Source: Candidatus Gastranaerophilales bacterium (GTDB lineage: Bacteria; Cyanobacteriota; Vampirovibrionia; Gastranaerophilales; Gastranaerophilaceae). Taken from it: DNA of 64,000 bases. This document shows, in pieces, positions 17,021-26,317 of this stretch (the stretch's first letter is position 1; every line of letters starts with the position of its first letter). The position numbers and the translations under genes are program-made. Below the pieces are notes generated by a model. It searched no databases. It worked only from the letters and a program-made list of their open reading frames with translations, and was not told the origin of the DNA. The stretch spans positions 62,001 through 126,000 of the forward strand of contig CALVEA010000001.1 in the NCBI GenBank assembly GCA_944326455.1, given 5' to 3'.

Positions 17021-17052
17021 AAAAAACCTCCGTTAATTACGGAGGTTTTTTT
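17021..17052 (+). terminator. Rho-independent terminator after rpsP
   Basis: An 11-bp hairpin, AAAACCTCCGT/ACGGAGGTTTT with loop TAATT, followed by a T-run. The A-run on the 5' side lets it also serve the convergent cca gene, whose stop codon lies at its edge. Confidence 0.9.
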
Positions 17053-18481
17053 ATAGCGGATAATTTTTTATAAAAAGTTCAGCCTCTTCTCTGGTCGTAA
17101 TATCACCATTATATTGTGCTTCACGAAGAAGAGTTATTATTTCACCAAGAAGCGGGGATTGCGTAATCCCTCTCATCTGCATTATTTCATTCCCGTCAAT
17201 AAGTTTTGGGAGAGGCTTCAAAGTGTCTTTCTTTTCAAAATAAAAATTCAAAAGTTTGTCTAAACCTTCCAGATTTGATTTAACCATCTCATCAGTAATT
17301 GCCGGACCTCTTGCGGATAACCGGTCTGCTTTGGCAAGGATTATATTATCTATGACATTGTTTTCCATTTTTCTCAGATACCGCATCATTACTTTGTCGC
17401 TCAAATCCGGAGCGGCAAGAACGTTGGACGGATAAATATGATGTTTTATCATATTTGAAATATAGTCAATTTGCCTTTTAGAAAACTTGAGTTCTCTAAG
17501 AATCGGCACACACATTTTCGAACCTACTTCATCATGTTTGATAAAGCGATGGCGTGCGTCGCACTCTGAGCATTCCGGTTTATTATAAAGACAGTCAAAC
17601 CTGTCACATTTACCGTTTTCGATAGTCCAAGTGGAATACTTTCCGATATCATGCAAAAAACCTGCTAATTTAAGATGATTTATCCTCGAAAAACCTCCAA
17701 AATCAACGGAATCCATGTGTTTTTTCCCCTCAGGTGGAAGATTTTCATACAACAGCTCAATATTTCTTACCGTTTCAATAACATGATGAAATAAATCCAA
17801 ATGATGATGAGTATTTGGCGGAACTAATTTCAATTCTCTAACACATGGGAAAAGCTGTTCAAGGATTCCGAAATTATCCATTAATAGAAGAGTCTCTGCG
17901 CAATACTTACCCCCGAAAAGTTTCATCAACTCATAATGAATTCTTTCTTTAGCCGGCTCAGTCGCAAGAGGCAAATATTTTGTTATACCCTCTTGTAGCT
18001 CTTCCGTCATTTCAAAGCCCGTAGTTGAAAGAAAGCGAAAAGCTCTTAAAATCCTCAGCGGGTCATCTTTAAAATTCTCTTCTCTTACGGGGCGGAGTTT
18101 TTTATTTTTTAAATCCTCCATTCCGCCTGTTATATCAACAAATTCATCTTTTTCCAGGTCGTAGGCTATTGCATTTATCGTAAAATCCCGTCTTAAGATA
18201 TCTTCTTGAATATTTTTCCCGACAATTTCCGATATATCAAGATAATTGATTTTATCATTCAGAACAACTCTGAATATTTTGTTTTCATTATCAAGTACAA
18301 TAAATGTTCCGTCAAATTTTTTAGCCAGTTCATTGGCAAACTCTTCTGCGTTTTGTATTGCAATATCACGGTCAACAAGAGCGCTTTGCCGGTCTTTTCC
18401 TAACAGAAAATCTCTGACAGCACCGCCTACAAGATATCCTTTATGAAGTTTTGAAACAATAAAATCATCCCTGATATTCAT
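17051..18481 (-). CDS. cca: CCA tRNA nucleotidyltransferase / poly(A) polymerase family with HD domain
   Basis: 476-residue class II nucleotidyltransferase that adds or repairs tRNA 3' CCA. The N-terminus has YLVGGAVRDFLLG and the metal Asp pair in LVDRDIAIQ. RRDFTINAIAYDL and DDPLRILRAFRF follow (family motifs for nucleotide choice and neck). A C-terminal HD phosphohydrolase domain has HLKLAGFLHDIGK. An unusual Cys-rich insert, CDRFDCLYNKPECSEC (around residue 305), sits inside the HD domain and could bind a metal; I do not know it from typical members. It overlaps rsmE by 17 bases. Whether it adds CCA, only CC or only A cannot be read by eye. Confidence 0.9.
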   Translation of the reverse strand: MNIRDDFIVSKLHKGYLVGGAVRDFLLGKDRQSALVDRDIAIQNAEEFANELAKKFDGTFIVLDNENKIFRVVLNDKINYLDISEIVGKNIQEDILRRDFTINAIAYDLEKDEFVDITGGMEDLKNKKLRPVREENFKDDPLRILRAFRFLSTTGFEMTEELQEGITKYLPLATEPAKERIHYELMKLFGGKYCAETLLLMDNFGILEQLFPCVRELKLVPPNTHHHLDLFHHVIETVRNIELLYENLPPEGKKHMDSVDFGGFSRINHLKLAGFLHDIGKYSTWTIENGKCDRFDCLYNKPECSECDARHRFIKHDEVGSKMCVPILRELKFSKRQIDYISNMIKHHIYPSNVLAAPDLSDKVMMRYLRKMENNVIDNIILAKADRLSARGPAITDEMVKSNLEGLDKLLNFYFEKKDTLKPLPKLIDGNEIMQMRGITQSPLLGEIITLLREAQYNGDITTREEAELFIKNYPL

Positions 18482-19196
18482 ATATAATATCTCCCAGAGC
18501 TGTGATTACAGCCGTATCAGCTTTTAATATTAAATCACCGAGAGTTATAAGAGGCAATCTTCTTTCTTTAAAGAAAACAAATTCCCGCTGTGAAAACCCG
18601 CCTTCCGGTCCAATTATTACAAGAACTTTTTCCCCTTTTTGAATTTTATTTTTATAAAGATACTGCTTTAAAGTTTGCTCTGTCGAGCGTTCTGCAAAAA
18701 CAATTATTTTATCAAAACTGTTTTTTAGAACTTCATCAAGAGTGGTTATCTCAAAGCATGTCGGAATTTTAGCTCTTTCGCACTGTTTTGAGGCTTCATA
18801 CATAACTTTTTGCCACTTTTCTTGCTTCTTACTCAGCATTGCTGAACTGAGTACACAATTATCTGTAATTACAGGGTAAACTCCCCTTACTCCAAGCTCA
18901 GTCGCTTTTTCCATAATTGTAAGCTGAGAATCACTTCTTAGCGGTGACTGTGCTAAATATAAATCAAAATCTAAATCTCTTTTTGACCTGTAGGATGTTT
19001 TAATTTCACAAACAATTTTTGAAGAATCTATATCAGAGACAACTGTTTCATATTGAATCTGATTTTCATCAATAAAAAGCAGCACTTCTCCCCGCCGAAT
19101 TCTGAGCGATTTTGCAAGGTGACGATAATTTTCATTATCCGATATGGTTATAAAATTATCATTTATGTTTTCTGAACTTATAAAAAAATGCGGCAT
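18465..19196 (-). CDS. rsmE: 16S rRNA m3U1498 methyltransferase RsmE
   Basis: 243-residue SPOUT-class methyltransferase modifying U1498 of 16S rRNA. Recognised by an N-terminal PUA-like part (NYRHLAKSLRIRRGE), SDSQLTIMEKATELGV in the middle, the knot motif IIGPEGGFS and the C-terminal GDLILKADTAVITALG. Length is normal. It lies between the MATE gene (4-base gap upstream) and cca (17-base overlap), suggesting a MATE-rsmE-cca operon on the minus strand. Confidence 0.93.
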   Translation of the reverse strand: MPHFFISSENINDNFITISDNENYRHLAKSLRIRRGEVLLFIDENQIQYETVVSDIDSSKIVCEIKTSYRSKRDLDFDLYLAQSPLRSDSQLTIMEKATELGVRGVYPVITDNCVLSSAMLSKKQEKWQKVMYEASKQCERAKIPTCFEITTLDEVLKNSFDKIIVFAERSTEQTLKQYLYKNKIQKGEKVLVIIGPEGGFSQREFVFFKERRLPLITLGDLILKADTAVITALGDIIYEYQG

Positions 19197-19200
19197 TAAG

Positions 19201-20520
19201 CTATCCTCGTTGAAGTTGTCTCAGATATTTAAATTTTTGCATAAGATGCGTAAACATTATAGTACATAATATTATAGCTGCAACAATTAGCCCGTACCAG
19301 AATCCGACAAGGTTAAATTTATAATGCAGGGCAAGTGTACAGCCCAACGGGAGCGCAATGAGCCAGTATGCTATAAAATTAGCAAGCATAACGATTCCAG
19401 TTTGTTTTAAGCCTCTAAATATTCCCGCAAGAGTAACTTGCAGTCCGTCAAATACCTGAAAGAAACAAAGAATATACATAACAGGAATTCCCACGTCTAC
19501 AAGCGCAGAATCTTTTGTAAACAAGCTTATTAAAACTCCCGGAAATATACCGACAAAAACTGCACTCCCTGCCATAAAAATCACAGACATTCCCATTGCT
19601 GTATATGCATAATGTCTTAACGAGAAAAAGTCCTTAGCTCCGTTTGCAAATCCGACTTTTACTGCAGCTGCATTAGCTATCGCAAGCGGAACCATAAAAG
19701 AAACCGTTGTTATTGTGCATACTACGTTTTGCGCAGCTGCATAAACACCGTTAACTCTTCCCATTATGACCGTAATACTGTTAAACGCTACAAATTCTAT
19801 TAATATTGCAAGTGAAGAAGGAACTCCGACTCTAATCAAGTCTTTATAATAATTTTTATCTTTATGATGCTTTATTTTAACTTTCATATAACAATAGATA
19901 AAAAGTACAACCCCCATAATATATCTTGTAATAAGAGTTGCAATAGCAAGCCCGATAGCCCCCATCTCCGGAAGCGGTCCGAATCCGAAAACAAGTCCGA
20001 TATTTAAAAACAAGTTAACAAAGATACAAATAACGGTTAAAATATTTGGAAATACTACAATCTCAAAGGCTTGTAAAAACTCTTTTGACATAGTATGCAG
20101 GTAAGCACCGAATGTAGAAAATGCCGTTACAAAAAAGTAATCTTTTATTATTGGATTTAATTCTGCCGAAAACCCAAGTTTATCAATAAACGGAATTGAT
20201 ATAAGGATTAATATAGTTGCCAGAAGTGAAAGTAATGCCGTAAATTTTAATGACGGGTAAAAATATTTCTCAGGTTCCTTATCAGCACCTCGGTAGTTGG
20301 AAAGAATCGGGGAAATACTTGTTAAAATACCCATTCCAAAAGTCATAATACAATTAATAATAGCAGTTGCAATACTAATTGCAGCAAGGGTGTTCGTAGA
20401 GTGCCTTCCTGCAACAACAACATCTCCTACACCTATCAAAATAAATCCGAGATTGCCTAATATTATCGGACTGGCTATATTTAAAATATCTTTTATATAA
20501 AATAAGTTTTTCTTGAACAT
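19201..20520 (-). CDS. MATE-family efflux transporter
   Basis: 439-residue inner-membrane protein with about 12 hydrophobic segments. MATE features are the N-terminal IVLGNLGFILIGVGDVVVAGR-like segment with paired repeats around residues 10-200 and 235-430, and NSITVIMGR and PLGCTLAL-type loops. It exports drugs or cationic metabolites using Na+ or H+; the substrate is not predictable. Divergent from the dehydratase-like gene at 20607. No clear Shine-Dalgarno precedes its ATG. Confidence 0.88.
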   Translation of the reverse strand: MFKKNLFYIKDILNIASPIILGNLGFILIGVGDVVVAGRHSTNTLAAISIATAIINCIMTFGMGILTSISPILSNYRGADKEPEKYFYPSLKFTALLSLLATILILISIPFIDKLGFSAELNPIIKDYFFVTAFSTFGAYLHTMSKEFLQAFEIVVFPNILTVICIFVNLFLNIGLVFGFGPLPEMGAIGLAIATLITRYIMGVVLFIYCYMKVKIKHHKDKNYYKDLIRVGVPSSLAILIEFVAFNSITVIMGRVNGVYAAAQNVVCTITTVSFMVPLAIANAAAVKVGFANGAKDFFSLRHYAYTAMGMSVIFMAGSAVFVGIFPGVLISLFTKDSALVDVGIPVMYILCFFQVFDGLQVTLAGIFRGLKQTGIVMLANFIAYWLIALPLGCTLALHYKFNLVGFWYGLIVAAIILCTIMFTHLMQKFKYLRQLQRG

Positions 20521-20606
20521 AATAATTCTATTTTAGCCTAAAGAATATTTTTTATCTTTCTTTTTGTTATATAATTAAAATAGGGTTAAAGTAAGGACAA
20601 ATATAA

Positions 20607-21734
20607 ATGGCTAAAGGAAAAAAAATTAAAGTTGCCTTCCCTCACATGGGAACAATATCAATAGCATGGGCTGCTGCATTAAGAAAAATCGGAGTTGAAC
20701 CTTATATTCCGCCTTATACAAGTAAAAAAACATTATCCTTCGGTACTAAAAACTCGCCGGAAGCAATTTGCCTCCCTTACAAATTAATTTTAGGGAATTT
20801 TATAGAAGCCATAGAAGGCGGCGCGGATTATGTTGCTATGATTACATCTCCCGGGATTTGCAGACTCGGAGAATACGGCACAAATATTTTTAACACCTTA
20901 AAAGATTTGGGATACAAGGCTAATTATATTGAACTTTCGCTCTATGATGGGATTAAAGGTTTATATAAATTCTTAAAAGAAATTTCCGGTAAAAATGACC
21001 CCATTTTAATCTTGCGTGCTATTAATATTGCAATGCGTAAAATTTTTGCAATAGACGATTTAGATAAAGCCCTTTCGTATTATAGAGCCAGAGAAATAAA
21101 GTTTGGCGATGCTGAAAAAAATTACAAAAAAGCTTTGAAAATGATAGACAAGGCTAATTCTACAAGAGAGCTTCACAAAGCTTACGAGCTTGCTTTAAAA
21201 GAAATTGAAAAAACAGAAATAGACCCTAATAGGGAAGTCTTAAATGTGGATATAACAGGAGAAATTTATCTTGTAAACGATGAATTTTCTAACCAGAATA
21301 TTGAACGCGAACTTGGAAGAATGGGCGTACAAACCCGCAGAAGTTTAACTGTAAGCAGCTTTTTAAAAGATGCAATAATTCCGAAAGCATTCCGCGGACC
21401 GGAAACTCACTTGCAAAGAGCAGAAAGAATGGCAAAACCTTATCTGATGAGAGATATAGGAGGCGACGCTCTTGAATGTGTTTCAGACGTTGTATTTGCG
21501 GACGAAAAAGGAAAGGACGGAATTATTCACATTTCACCATTTACCTGTATGCCGGAAATTATGTCTCAAAATATTTTCCCTACTATGAGAGGGGAACATG
21601 AAATTCCTATTCTTACCCTTATTATGGATGAACAAACAGGTAAAGCCGGCTATATAACCAGATTAGAAGCATTTGTTGACTTGATGCGCCGAAAAAAACG
21701 TGCAAAACTGGGTAAAAATAAAACCCGGGTATAA
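20607..21734 (+). CDS. 2-hydroxyacyl-CoA dehydratase-like (HgdB/DUF2229-type) protein
   Basis: 375 residues resembling the dehydratase-like subunit that partners CoA-substrate-specific activases. Conserved Cys residues typical of the [4Fe-4S] site occur in SPEAICLPYKLI, SPGICRLGEYG and SPFTCMPEIM. The N-terminus, KVAFPHMGTISIAW, matches the DUF2229/YjiL-type family. In many bacteria this part is fused to, or adjacent to, the BadF/HgdC-type ATPase activase; here a candidate activase lies 37 kb away at 58279-59283. The reaction is unknown. Good ribosome site (TAAGGA) and a TATAAT at about 20569. Followed by pgi after 59 bases. Confidence 0.8.
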   Translation: MAKGKKIKVAFPHMGTISIAWAAALRKIGVEPYIPPYTSKKTLSFGTKNSPEAICLPYKLILGNFIEAIEGGADYVAMITSPGICRLGEYGTNIFNTLKDLGYKANYIELSLYDGIKGLYKFLKEISGKNDPILILRAINIAMRKIFAIDDLDKALSYYRAREIKFGDAEKNYKKALKMIDKANSTRELHKAYELALKEIEKTEIDPNREVLNVDITGEIYLVNDEFSNQNIERELGRMGVQTRRSLTVSSFLKDAIIPKAFRGPETHLQRAERMAKPYLMRDIGGDALECVSDVVFADEKGKDGIIHISPFTCMPEIMSQNIFPTMRGEHEIPILTLIMDEQTGKAGYITRLEAFVDLMRRKKRAKLGKNKTRV

Positions 21735-21793
21735 GAAAATATTTAATTTATACAATAATTAGTATTATTAATATAAACAGAAAGGTAAAAAGA

Positions 21794-23182
21794 ATGATTA
21801 AACTCAATTACAGAAATACAGACTCGGTGATAATCGGTGAAGAAAACGGTTTGAACCTGGCTGAAGAATTTGATCGTTACAAAGAAACTATTACAAAAAT
21901 TATTGCAGGATTAAATCAAAGAAAAGATAAACCCGGTCAGTGGCTTCAATGGATGAACCTCGGTTATAATGAAGAAACTGTTTGGTATGTAAAAGAGTTT
22001 GCATCAATGGTTAAGGGCAGGTTTGATAATATACTTGTCCTTGGCATCGGAGGTTCTGCATTAGGTGGAATTGCGGTAACAGAAGCTTTATTAAAACCTT
22101 ATTGGAATCTGCTTACTCCTGAACAAAGAAACGGACTCCCAAGAATATTTTTCTTAGATAATATTGACCCGGATTCAATTAACGGGCTTTTACAAGTTCT
22201 TGATTTAAAAAGAACTTTAGTTAATGTTATTACAAAATCAGGCTCAACTGCCGAGACAATGTCTCAGTATATGATTATAAAAGACCTTTTGGAAAAAGAG
22301 CTTGGTGACGAGTACAGAAAAAATATTGTCGCTACTACTGATAAAAAAGTTGGTGTTTTAAGACAATTAGCTGACCAGGAAGGATATAAAACCTTTGTGG
22401 TTCCGGATGATGTAGGCGGAAGATTCTCAGTATTTTCTGCTGTAGGACTTGTACCGTTTGCTCTTGTCGGACTTGATATCGACCAGATTATGAACGGTAT
22501 TAAGGATATGGATTTGGCTCTTAAAAATACCGATATCCGTAACAATATTGCTGCTCAAGGGGCTTTGATTCAGTATTTAATGGATACTAAAAAAGGGAAA
22601 AATCTTTCCGTTATGATGCCTTACTCAAGCAGACTGAAATATGTTTCCGACTGGTATGTACAACTCTGGGCGGAATCGTTGGGAAAAGAAGTTAATAATA
22701 ACGGAGAAAAAGTCAATGTAGGACCTACTCCGATTAAAGCTCTCGGTGCAACCGATCAGCACTCCCAGATTCAGCTTTATAATGAAGGTCCGAATGATAA
22801 GATTATTACTTTTATCCGTGTGGAAAACTTTGACACTACATTAGAAATTCCGAAAATTTTTGAATATACAGGAATCGGTTATCTGGGCGGTAAAACTATT
22901 AATGATTTGATTAATGCAGAAGCTGATTCAACGAGGGTTGCGCTGGCTGATTACTCACGCCCTACTATGACTATTTCATTGGAAAGAATTGACGAGTATA
23001 ATGTAGCTCAGCTCCTTTATATGTTAGAAGTTCAAACAGCTATCGCAGGTGAACTTTATAACATTAATACCTTTAATCAACCCGGTGTAGAACAAGCTAA
23101 GAACTACACCTACGCTTTAATGGGAAGAGCAGGATATGAAGAATCTGCTCACACTTTACAGTCTAAAATGGCTGCAGTGTAG
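21794..23182 (+). CDS. pgi: Glucose-6-phosphate isomerase
   Basis: 462 residues; interconverts glucose-6-phosphate and fructose-6-phosphate in glycolysis and gluconeogenesis. Family motifs are VLGIGGSALGGIAV (sugar phosphate site), ITKSGSTAETM, DVGGRFSVFSAVGL (PGI signature region) and ATDQHSQIQLYNEG near the end. Length fits the shorter bacterial PGI type. Ribosome site AAAGG. A very strong terminator follows 10 bases after the stop. Confidence 0.95.
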   Translation: MIKLNYRNTDSVIIGEENGLNLAEEFDRYKETITKIIAGLNQRKDKPGQWLQWMNLGYNEETVWYVKEFASMVKGRFDNILVLGIGGSALGGIAVTEALLKPYWNLLTPEQRNGLPRIFFLDNIDPDSINGLLQVLDLKRTLVNVITKSGSTAETMSQYMIIKDLLEKELGDEYRKNIVATTDKKVGVLRQLADQEGYKTFVVPDDVGGRFSVFSAVGLVPFALVGLDIDQIMNGIKDMDLALKNTDIRNNIAAQGALIQYLMDTKKGKNLSVMMPYSSRLKYVSDWYVQLWAESLGKEVNNNGEKVNVGPTPIKALGATDQHSQIQLYNEGPNDKIITFIRVENFDTTLEIPKIFEYTGIGYLGGKTINDLINAEADSTRVALADYSRPTMTISLERIDEYNVAQLLYMLEVQTAIAGELYNINTFNQPGVEQAKNYTYALMGRAGYEESAHTLQSKMAAV

Positions 23183-23191
23183 AAAATTTGT

Positions 23192-23230
23192 AAAAGAGGC
23201 GGGCTGCCGATGGCAGCCCGCCTCTTTTGT
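23192..23230. terminator. Strong rho-independent terminator between pgi and rnpB
   Basis: A perfect 17-bp stem (AAAAGAGGCGGGCTGCC and its complement) with a 3-base loop, followed by a short T-run. The A-run on the other side makes it usable from the minus strand too, as the end of the rnpB transcript. Confidence 0.9.
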
Positions 23231-23237
23231 TATAAAA

Positions 23238-23579
23238 ATAAAGCAGCTCATAAGCCGTGTTCTGTTTTTAGATAATCATCTGTCTGGTACTAAGATTACT
23301 CTTAGTCTCAAGCGATTTTTTCCAAGCTGGGCGGACACCTCATAGCGCTTGACTCAATCTTGCATCCGACCGGGGGTTGCCTAGCCGGTATTTCTCAATA
23401 CCGCTGGTGAAGCTCTTAACTCACCGTTGCACCATCGCTCCTGCTTATTAAAGCGGTTAGCAGTATATTTTCTGTGGTCCTATCCGCCAGCTCACGCTGC
23501 CCGGAGTTTCTCCGGCGGTCTGTCCTTGGATGCACGGACTTTCCTCACCTTCTCAGGCGCGATTATCCGGCTGCTTTAT
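23238..23579 (-). ncRNA. rnpB: RNase P RNA (bacterial type A-like)
   Basis: Catalytic RNA that matures tRNA 5' ends. On the minus strand it contains the universal GAGGAAAGTCCGTGCA (CR I) near the 5' end and ACAGAACACGGCTTA near the 3' end. The P1 helix is perfect: the first bases ATAAAGCAGC pair with the last GCTGCTTTAT. About 342 nt. Its first ~17 bases overlap the 3' end of the lpxK coding region, and a likely promoter lies inside lpxK. Confidence 0.95.
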
Positions 23580-24603
23580 TGTTATCAGTATAGCACAATT
23601 CCTCTACATCCAAAACTGTTTTTAGTTTAAGCGCATAAATATTTGGATTCCCAAGGAGTGCAAGTTTTACCGCATCTTTTTCCGTGGTTACGATATTACC
23701 TTCAATATTTTTAATATCATCGGGGGTGTATTGATGATGGTCATCAAAAGTAATTGTATTTTTAATCTTATAATCTTTTAAAAACGCATAAAACTGTTCA
23801 GGCTGTCCGATTGCTGAAAGAGCTGTTATTTCCGCGCCTTTCTCGAGATGCTCTCCCGAGATAATATTATAAATATAATCAGGTTCAACTTTAGCCGTTA
23901 GCGTTTTAACTTTTTGTTTTTTCTCCATTATTTTTGCTAATTTTTCAGCTCTTGTATGGTCGGTATTTTTGCTTACAATAACAAGTTTATCAACTCTTTT
24001 GAACCCTTCAGGACCTTCTCTTAGCGGACCGGCAGGAAGCAGGTTTTCATTCCCGAACATTTTTTCTGAATCAACAAGAACAATATTCAAATCTCTGTGG
24101 AGTTTTCTGTGCTGAAAGCCATCATCCAGTATAATTTTTGTAACACCAAATTCTTTTATTGCATATTCAGCAGCCTTAGCTCTGTTTGAGCAGGTTAAAA
24201 CCGCACACATATTAAGATTTACCGCAAGCCAATACGGCTCATCTCCAGCCATATCAGCTTTGTAAAATAAGTTTATTCCGTCAGAGATAACATTTACTTT
24301 TTTATTATCTAATTTACCGCCGTATCCTCTTGAAATAATACAAACTCTTTCGCCTTTATCAACAAAATATCTGGCAATTTCAGCAACAACAGGGGTTTTC
24401 CCGACTCCGCCGGTTGTAAAATTGCCGACAGAAATTACATAGGCGTTAACCTTTTTCGGTTTAAGGATATTTTTATCATAAAGAAAATTCTTGAAACCGC
24501 TTCCTAATCCGTAAAAAACAGAGCAAAACTTGAGGAGATTAAATAGAACTCCCTTAGGCTCTTTTGTATAATGAAGTTTTGTTATTTCTGTTTTTAGGTT
24601 CAC
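23563..24603 (-). CDS. lpxK: Tetraacyldisaccharide 4'-kinase
   Basis: 346 residues; phosphorylates the lipid A precursor at the inner membrane, so the cell is expected to make lipid A. The Walker A motif is VGNFTTGGVGKTPV. Next come SRGYGG, AGDEPYWLA, NRAKAAEYA, the Walker-B-like ILDDGFQHRKLHRD and the signature LLPAGPLREG. GTG start with AAGGA upstream. The last few codons coincide with the 5' end of rnpB. Seven bases after kdsB, another Kdo/lipid A gene, so this is a small LPS-core operon. Confidence 0.94.
   Translation of the reverse strand: MNLKTEITKLHYTKEPKGVLFNLLKFCSVFYGLGSGFKNFLYDKNILKPKKVNAYVISVGNFTTGGVGKTPVVAEIARYFVDKGERVCIISRGYGGKLDNKKVNVISDGINLFYKADMAGDEPYWLAVNLNMCAVLTCSNRAKAAEYAIKEFGVTKIILDDGFQHRKLHRDLNIVLVDSEKMFGNENLLPAGPLREGPEGFKRVDKLVIVSKNTDHTRAEKLAKIMEKKQKVKTLTAKVEPDYIYNIISGEHLEKGAEITALSAIGQPEQFYAFLKDYKIKNTITFDDHHQYTPDDIKNIEGNIVTTEKDAVKLALLGNPNIYALKLKTVLDVEELCYTDNNKAAG
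23587..23615 (-). promoter_or_regulatory. Putative rnpB promoter inside lpxK
   Basis: Minus-strand extended -10 TGCTATACT (TATACT at 23587-23592) lies about 7 bases before the predicted RNA 5' end. A weak TTTTGG-like -35 sits 17 bases further upstream. Both lie within the last codons of lpxK. Confidence 0.5.
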
Positions 24604-24610
24604 ACTTAAT

Positions 24611-25378
24611 TTATCCTTCTACCATAGCTTTAAACTTTTCAAAATCTTCTATTGTATCAATTCCGACCGGGATATTATCTACAATAGCGACTTTTATTTT
24701 CATACCGTTTTGGAGAGCCCTTAGCTGTTCAAGGCTTTCTGCTTTCTCGTAACTTGCCTGCGGAAGCTCTGTCATTTTAAATAATGCCTCTCTTTTGTAT
24801 CCGTAAATTCCTAAATGCCCGTAGAATTTCCAGCCTCCGTTGGTTCGTTTTTCTGTCTTGTTTTCTTCATTTACCCCGCGCTCAAAAGGAATTTTAGAAC
24901 GTGAAAAATACATTGCATAACCGTTCAGGTCAAAAACACACTTGACCAGATTCGGATTATTAATTTCATCATCTTCTTTTATCTCTCTTACAAGAGTAGA
25001 AATATCAGCTTTGTCGTCAAATTTGACTCCTTTTATTACAAGCTCAATATTGGACTGTTCTATAAGAGGCTCATCTCCCTGCAAGTTTATAATATAAGCA
25101 ATTTCAGGATGTCTTTTGGCAACTTCTGATATCCTATCGCTTCCGCTTTTGTGTTCTGTTGAAGTCATCTCAACTTCTGCACCAAAACCTTTGCAAGCAT
25201 TAAAAATTCTCTCATCATCAGTTGCTACAATAACTCTGTCAACGTAAGGACAGTTTTTTGCTTTTTCCCAAACCCACTGAATAATAGGTTTGTTATTTGC
25301 TTTTAAAAGAGGTTTCCCTTCAAGCCTTGATGACCCGTAACGAGCAGGTATAATAATAGCTGTTTGTTTTTGTTCCAT
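24611..25378 (-). CDS. kdsB: 3-deoxy-manno-octulosonate cytidylyltransferase (CMP-Kdo synthetase)
   Basis: Activates Kdo with CTP for transfer onto lipid A. 256 residues. The nucleotide-binding N-terminus is IIPARYGSSRLEGKPL, followed by VIVATDDERI, the family landmarks EHKSGSDRISEV and LQGDEPLI, and FYGHLGIYGYKREAL. ATG 25378 (AAGGGG upstream) is preferred over the in-frame upstream codon at 25405, which lies inside the preceding gene. With lpxK and kdsA (57145) it supports a standard lipid A-Kdo pathway. Confidence 0.95.
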   Translation of the reverse strand: MEQKQTAIIIPARYGSSRLEGKPLLKANNKPIIQWVWEKAKNCPYVDRVIVATDDERIFNACKGFGAEVEMTSTEHKSGSDRISEVAKRHPEIAYIINLQGDEPLIEQSNIELVIKGVKFDDKADISTLVREIKEDDEINNPNLVKCVFDLNGYAMYFSRSKIPFERGVNEENKTEKRTNGGWKFYGHLGIYGYKREALFKMTELPQASYEKAESLEQLRALQNGMKIKVAIVDNIPVGIDTIEDFEKFKAMVEG

Positions 25379-25391
25379 ATATATTAACCCC

Positions 25392-26258
25392 TTACTTTGT
25401 TGCATTTATAAATACGGCATTTGTTTTTAATTGAATCTCTCGTCCCGTAAGATAATTTTGTACATCTTCTATATATTTATCCACAGTTTGTTCGTCAAAA
25501 TATTTCATGAATCTTTCTTTGGCGCTCGGCTGGTCAGGAGAAGGAGGATTTGTAAACCATTCCTTAACCATTCCAGCTTGCACTGTATATTTTGACTGTA
25601 CAGCCTGAACTTTAACTTCCGGAATAGAAAATCCCGCTATTTCAAGATTCATTCTGAGAGTATTTTCATCAAAGTTGCACAGCGAATCCATCGGATTTTC
25701 CATTATATCATTTTCAGCTTTTTTAAAGTCCTCATACTTTTCAATGTACATCGGATTAGTAAGCTCCCAATAACGGGTATTAGCCTTGATTACCGGTTCA
25801 AATGCGCAAAACTTGCCGCCCGGTTTAAGAATCCTGTATACTTCACTTATTGCAGGCTGTTTATTTACTATATGCACAAGAACTGAACGCATAAGAGCTT
25901 TGTTTACAGAGCTATCCGGCATTGAAATATGTTCGCACGGGCATTGCAGCATTTCATACCCTGAGGTAATACCTGATTCATCAAGGATTCTTTTGCAATC
26001 GTCCAGGCAATCTTGGAATTTGTCGGAGAAAATTACTTTTCCTTTACAGTCCTGTATTTCAAGAGCTTTGAAAGCTAGAAGTCCGGTTCCTGTCCCAATA
26101 TCAAGAATAACATCATCGGGCTTAATTCCTGCATAAACAAGGATTACATCTCTTACCGCCTCTAGCCAGCGTGTCGTCTGCTCCACCATTTCCGGAGTTT
26201 GCCCAGCAAAACGATTTTTCTTGAGCCACTCCGTCCAATTCTTACAAATCTCGCTCAT
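25392..26258 (-). CDS. Class I SAM-dependent methyltransferase
   Basis: 288 residues with the Rossmann SAM site DVILDIGTGTGLLAF (motif I, about residue 50), acidic motif II in KVIFSDKF, and a post-I region CEHISMPDSSVNKALMRSVLVHI; PGGKFCAFEPV is motif III. Architecture is UbiE/small-molecule type, with a C-terminal helical lid. The substrate is unknown. Good ribosome site (GGAGGG). It is the first gene of the run methyltransferase-kdsB-lpxK, with a 13-base gap to kdsB. Confidence 0.85.
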   Translation of the reverse strand: MSEICKNWTEWLKKNRFAGQTPEMVEQTTRWLEAVRDVILVYAGIKPDDVILDIGTGTGLLAFKALEIQDCKGKVIFSDKFQDCLDDCKRILDESGITSGYEMLQCPCEHISMPDSSVNKALMRSVLVHIVNKQPAISEVYRILKPGGKFCAFEPVIKANTRYWELTNPMYIEKYEDFKKAENDIMENPMDSLCNFDENTLRMNLEIAGFSIPEVKVQAVQSKYTVQAGMVKEWFTNPPSPDQPSAKERFMKYFDEQTVDKYIEDVQNYLTGREIQLKTNAVFINATK

Positions 26259-26317
26259 TCTTAACCCTCCGACCGGAATATCTATTATTTAATTATACAC
26301 CAATAGGATACTTAAAT

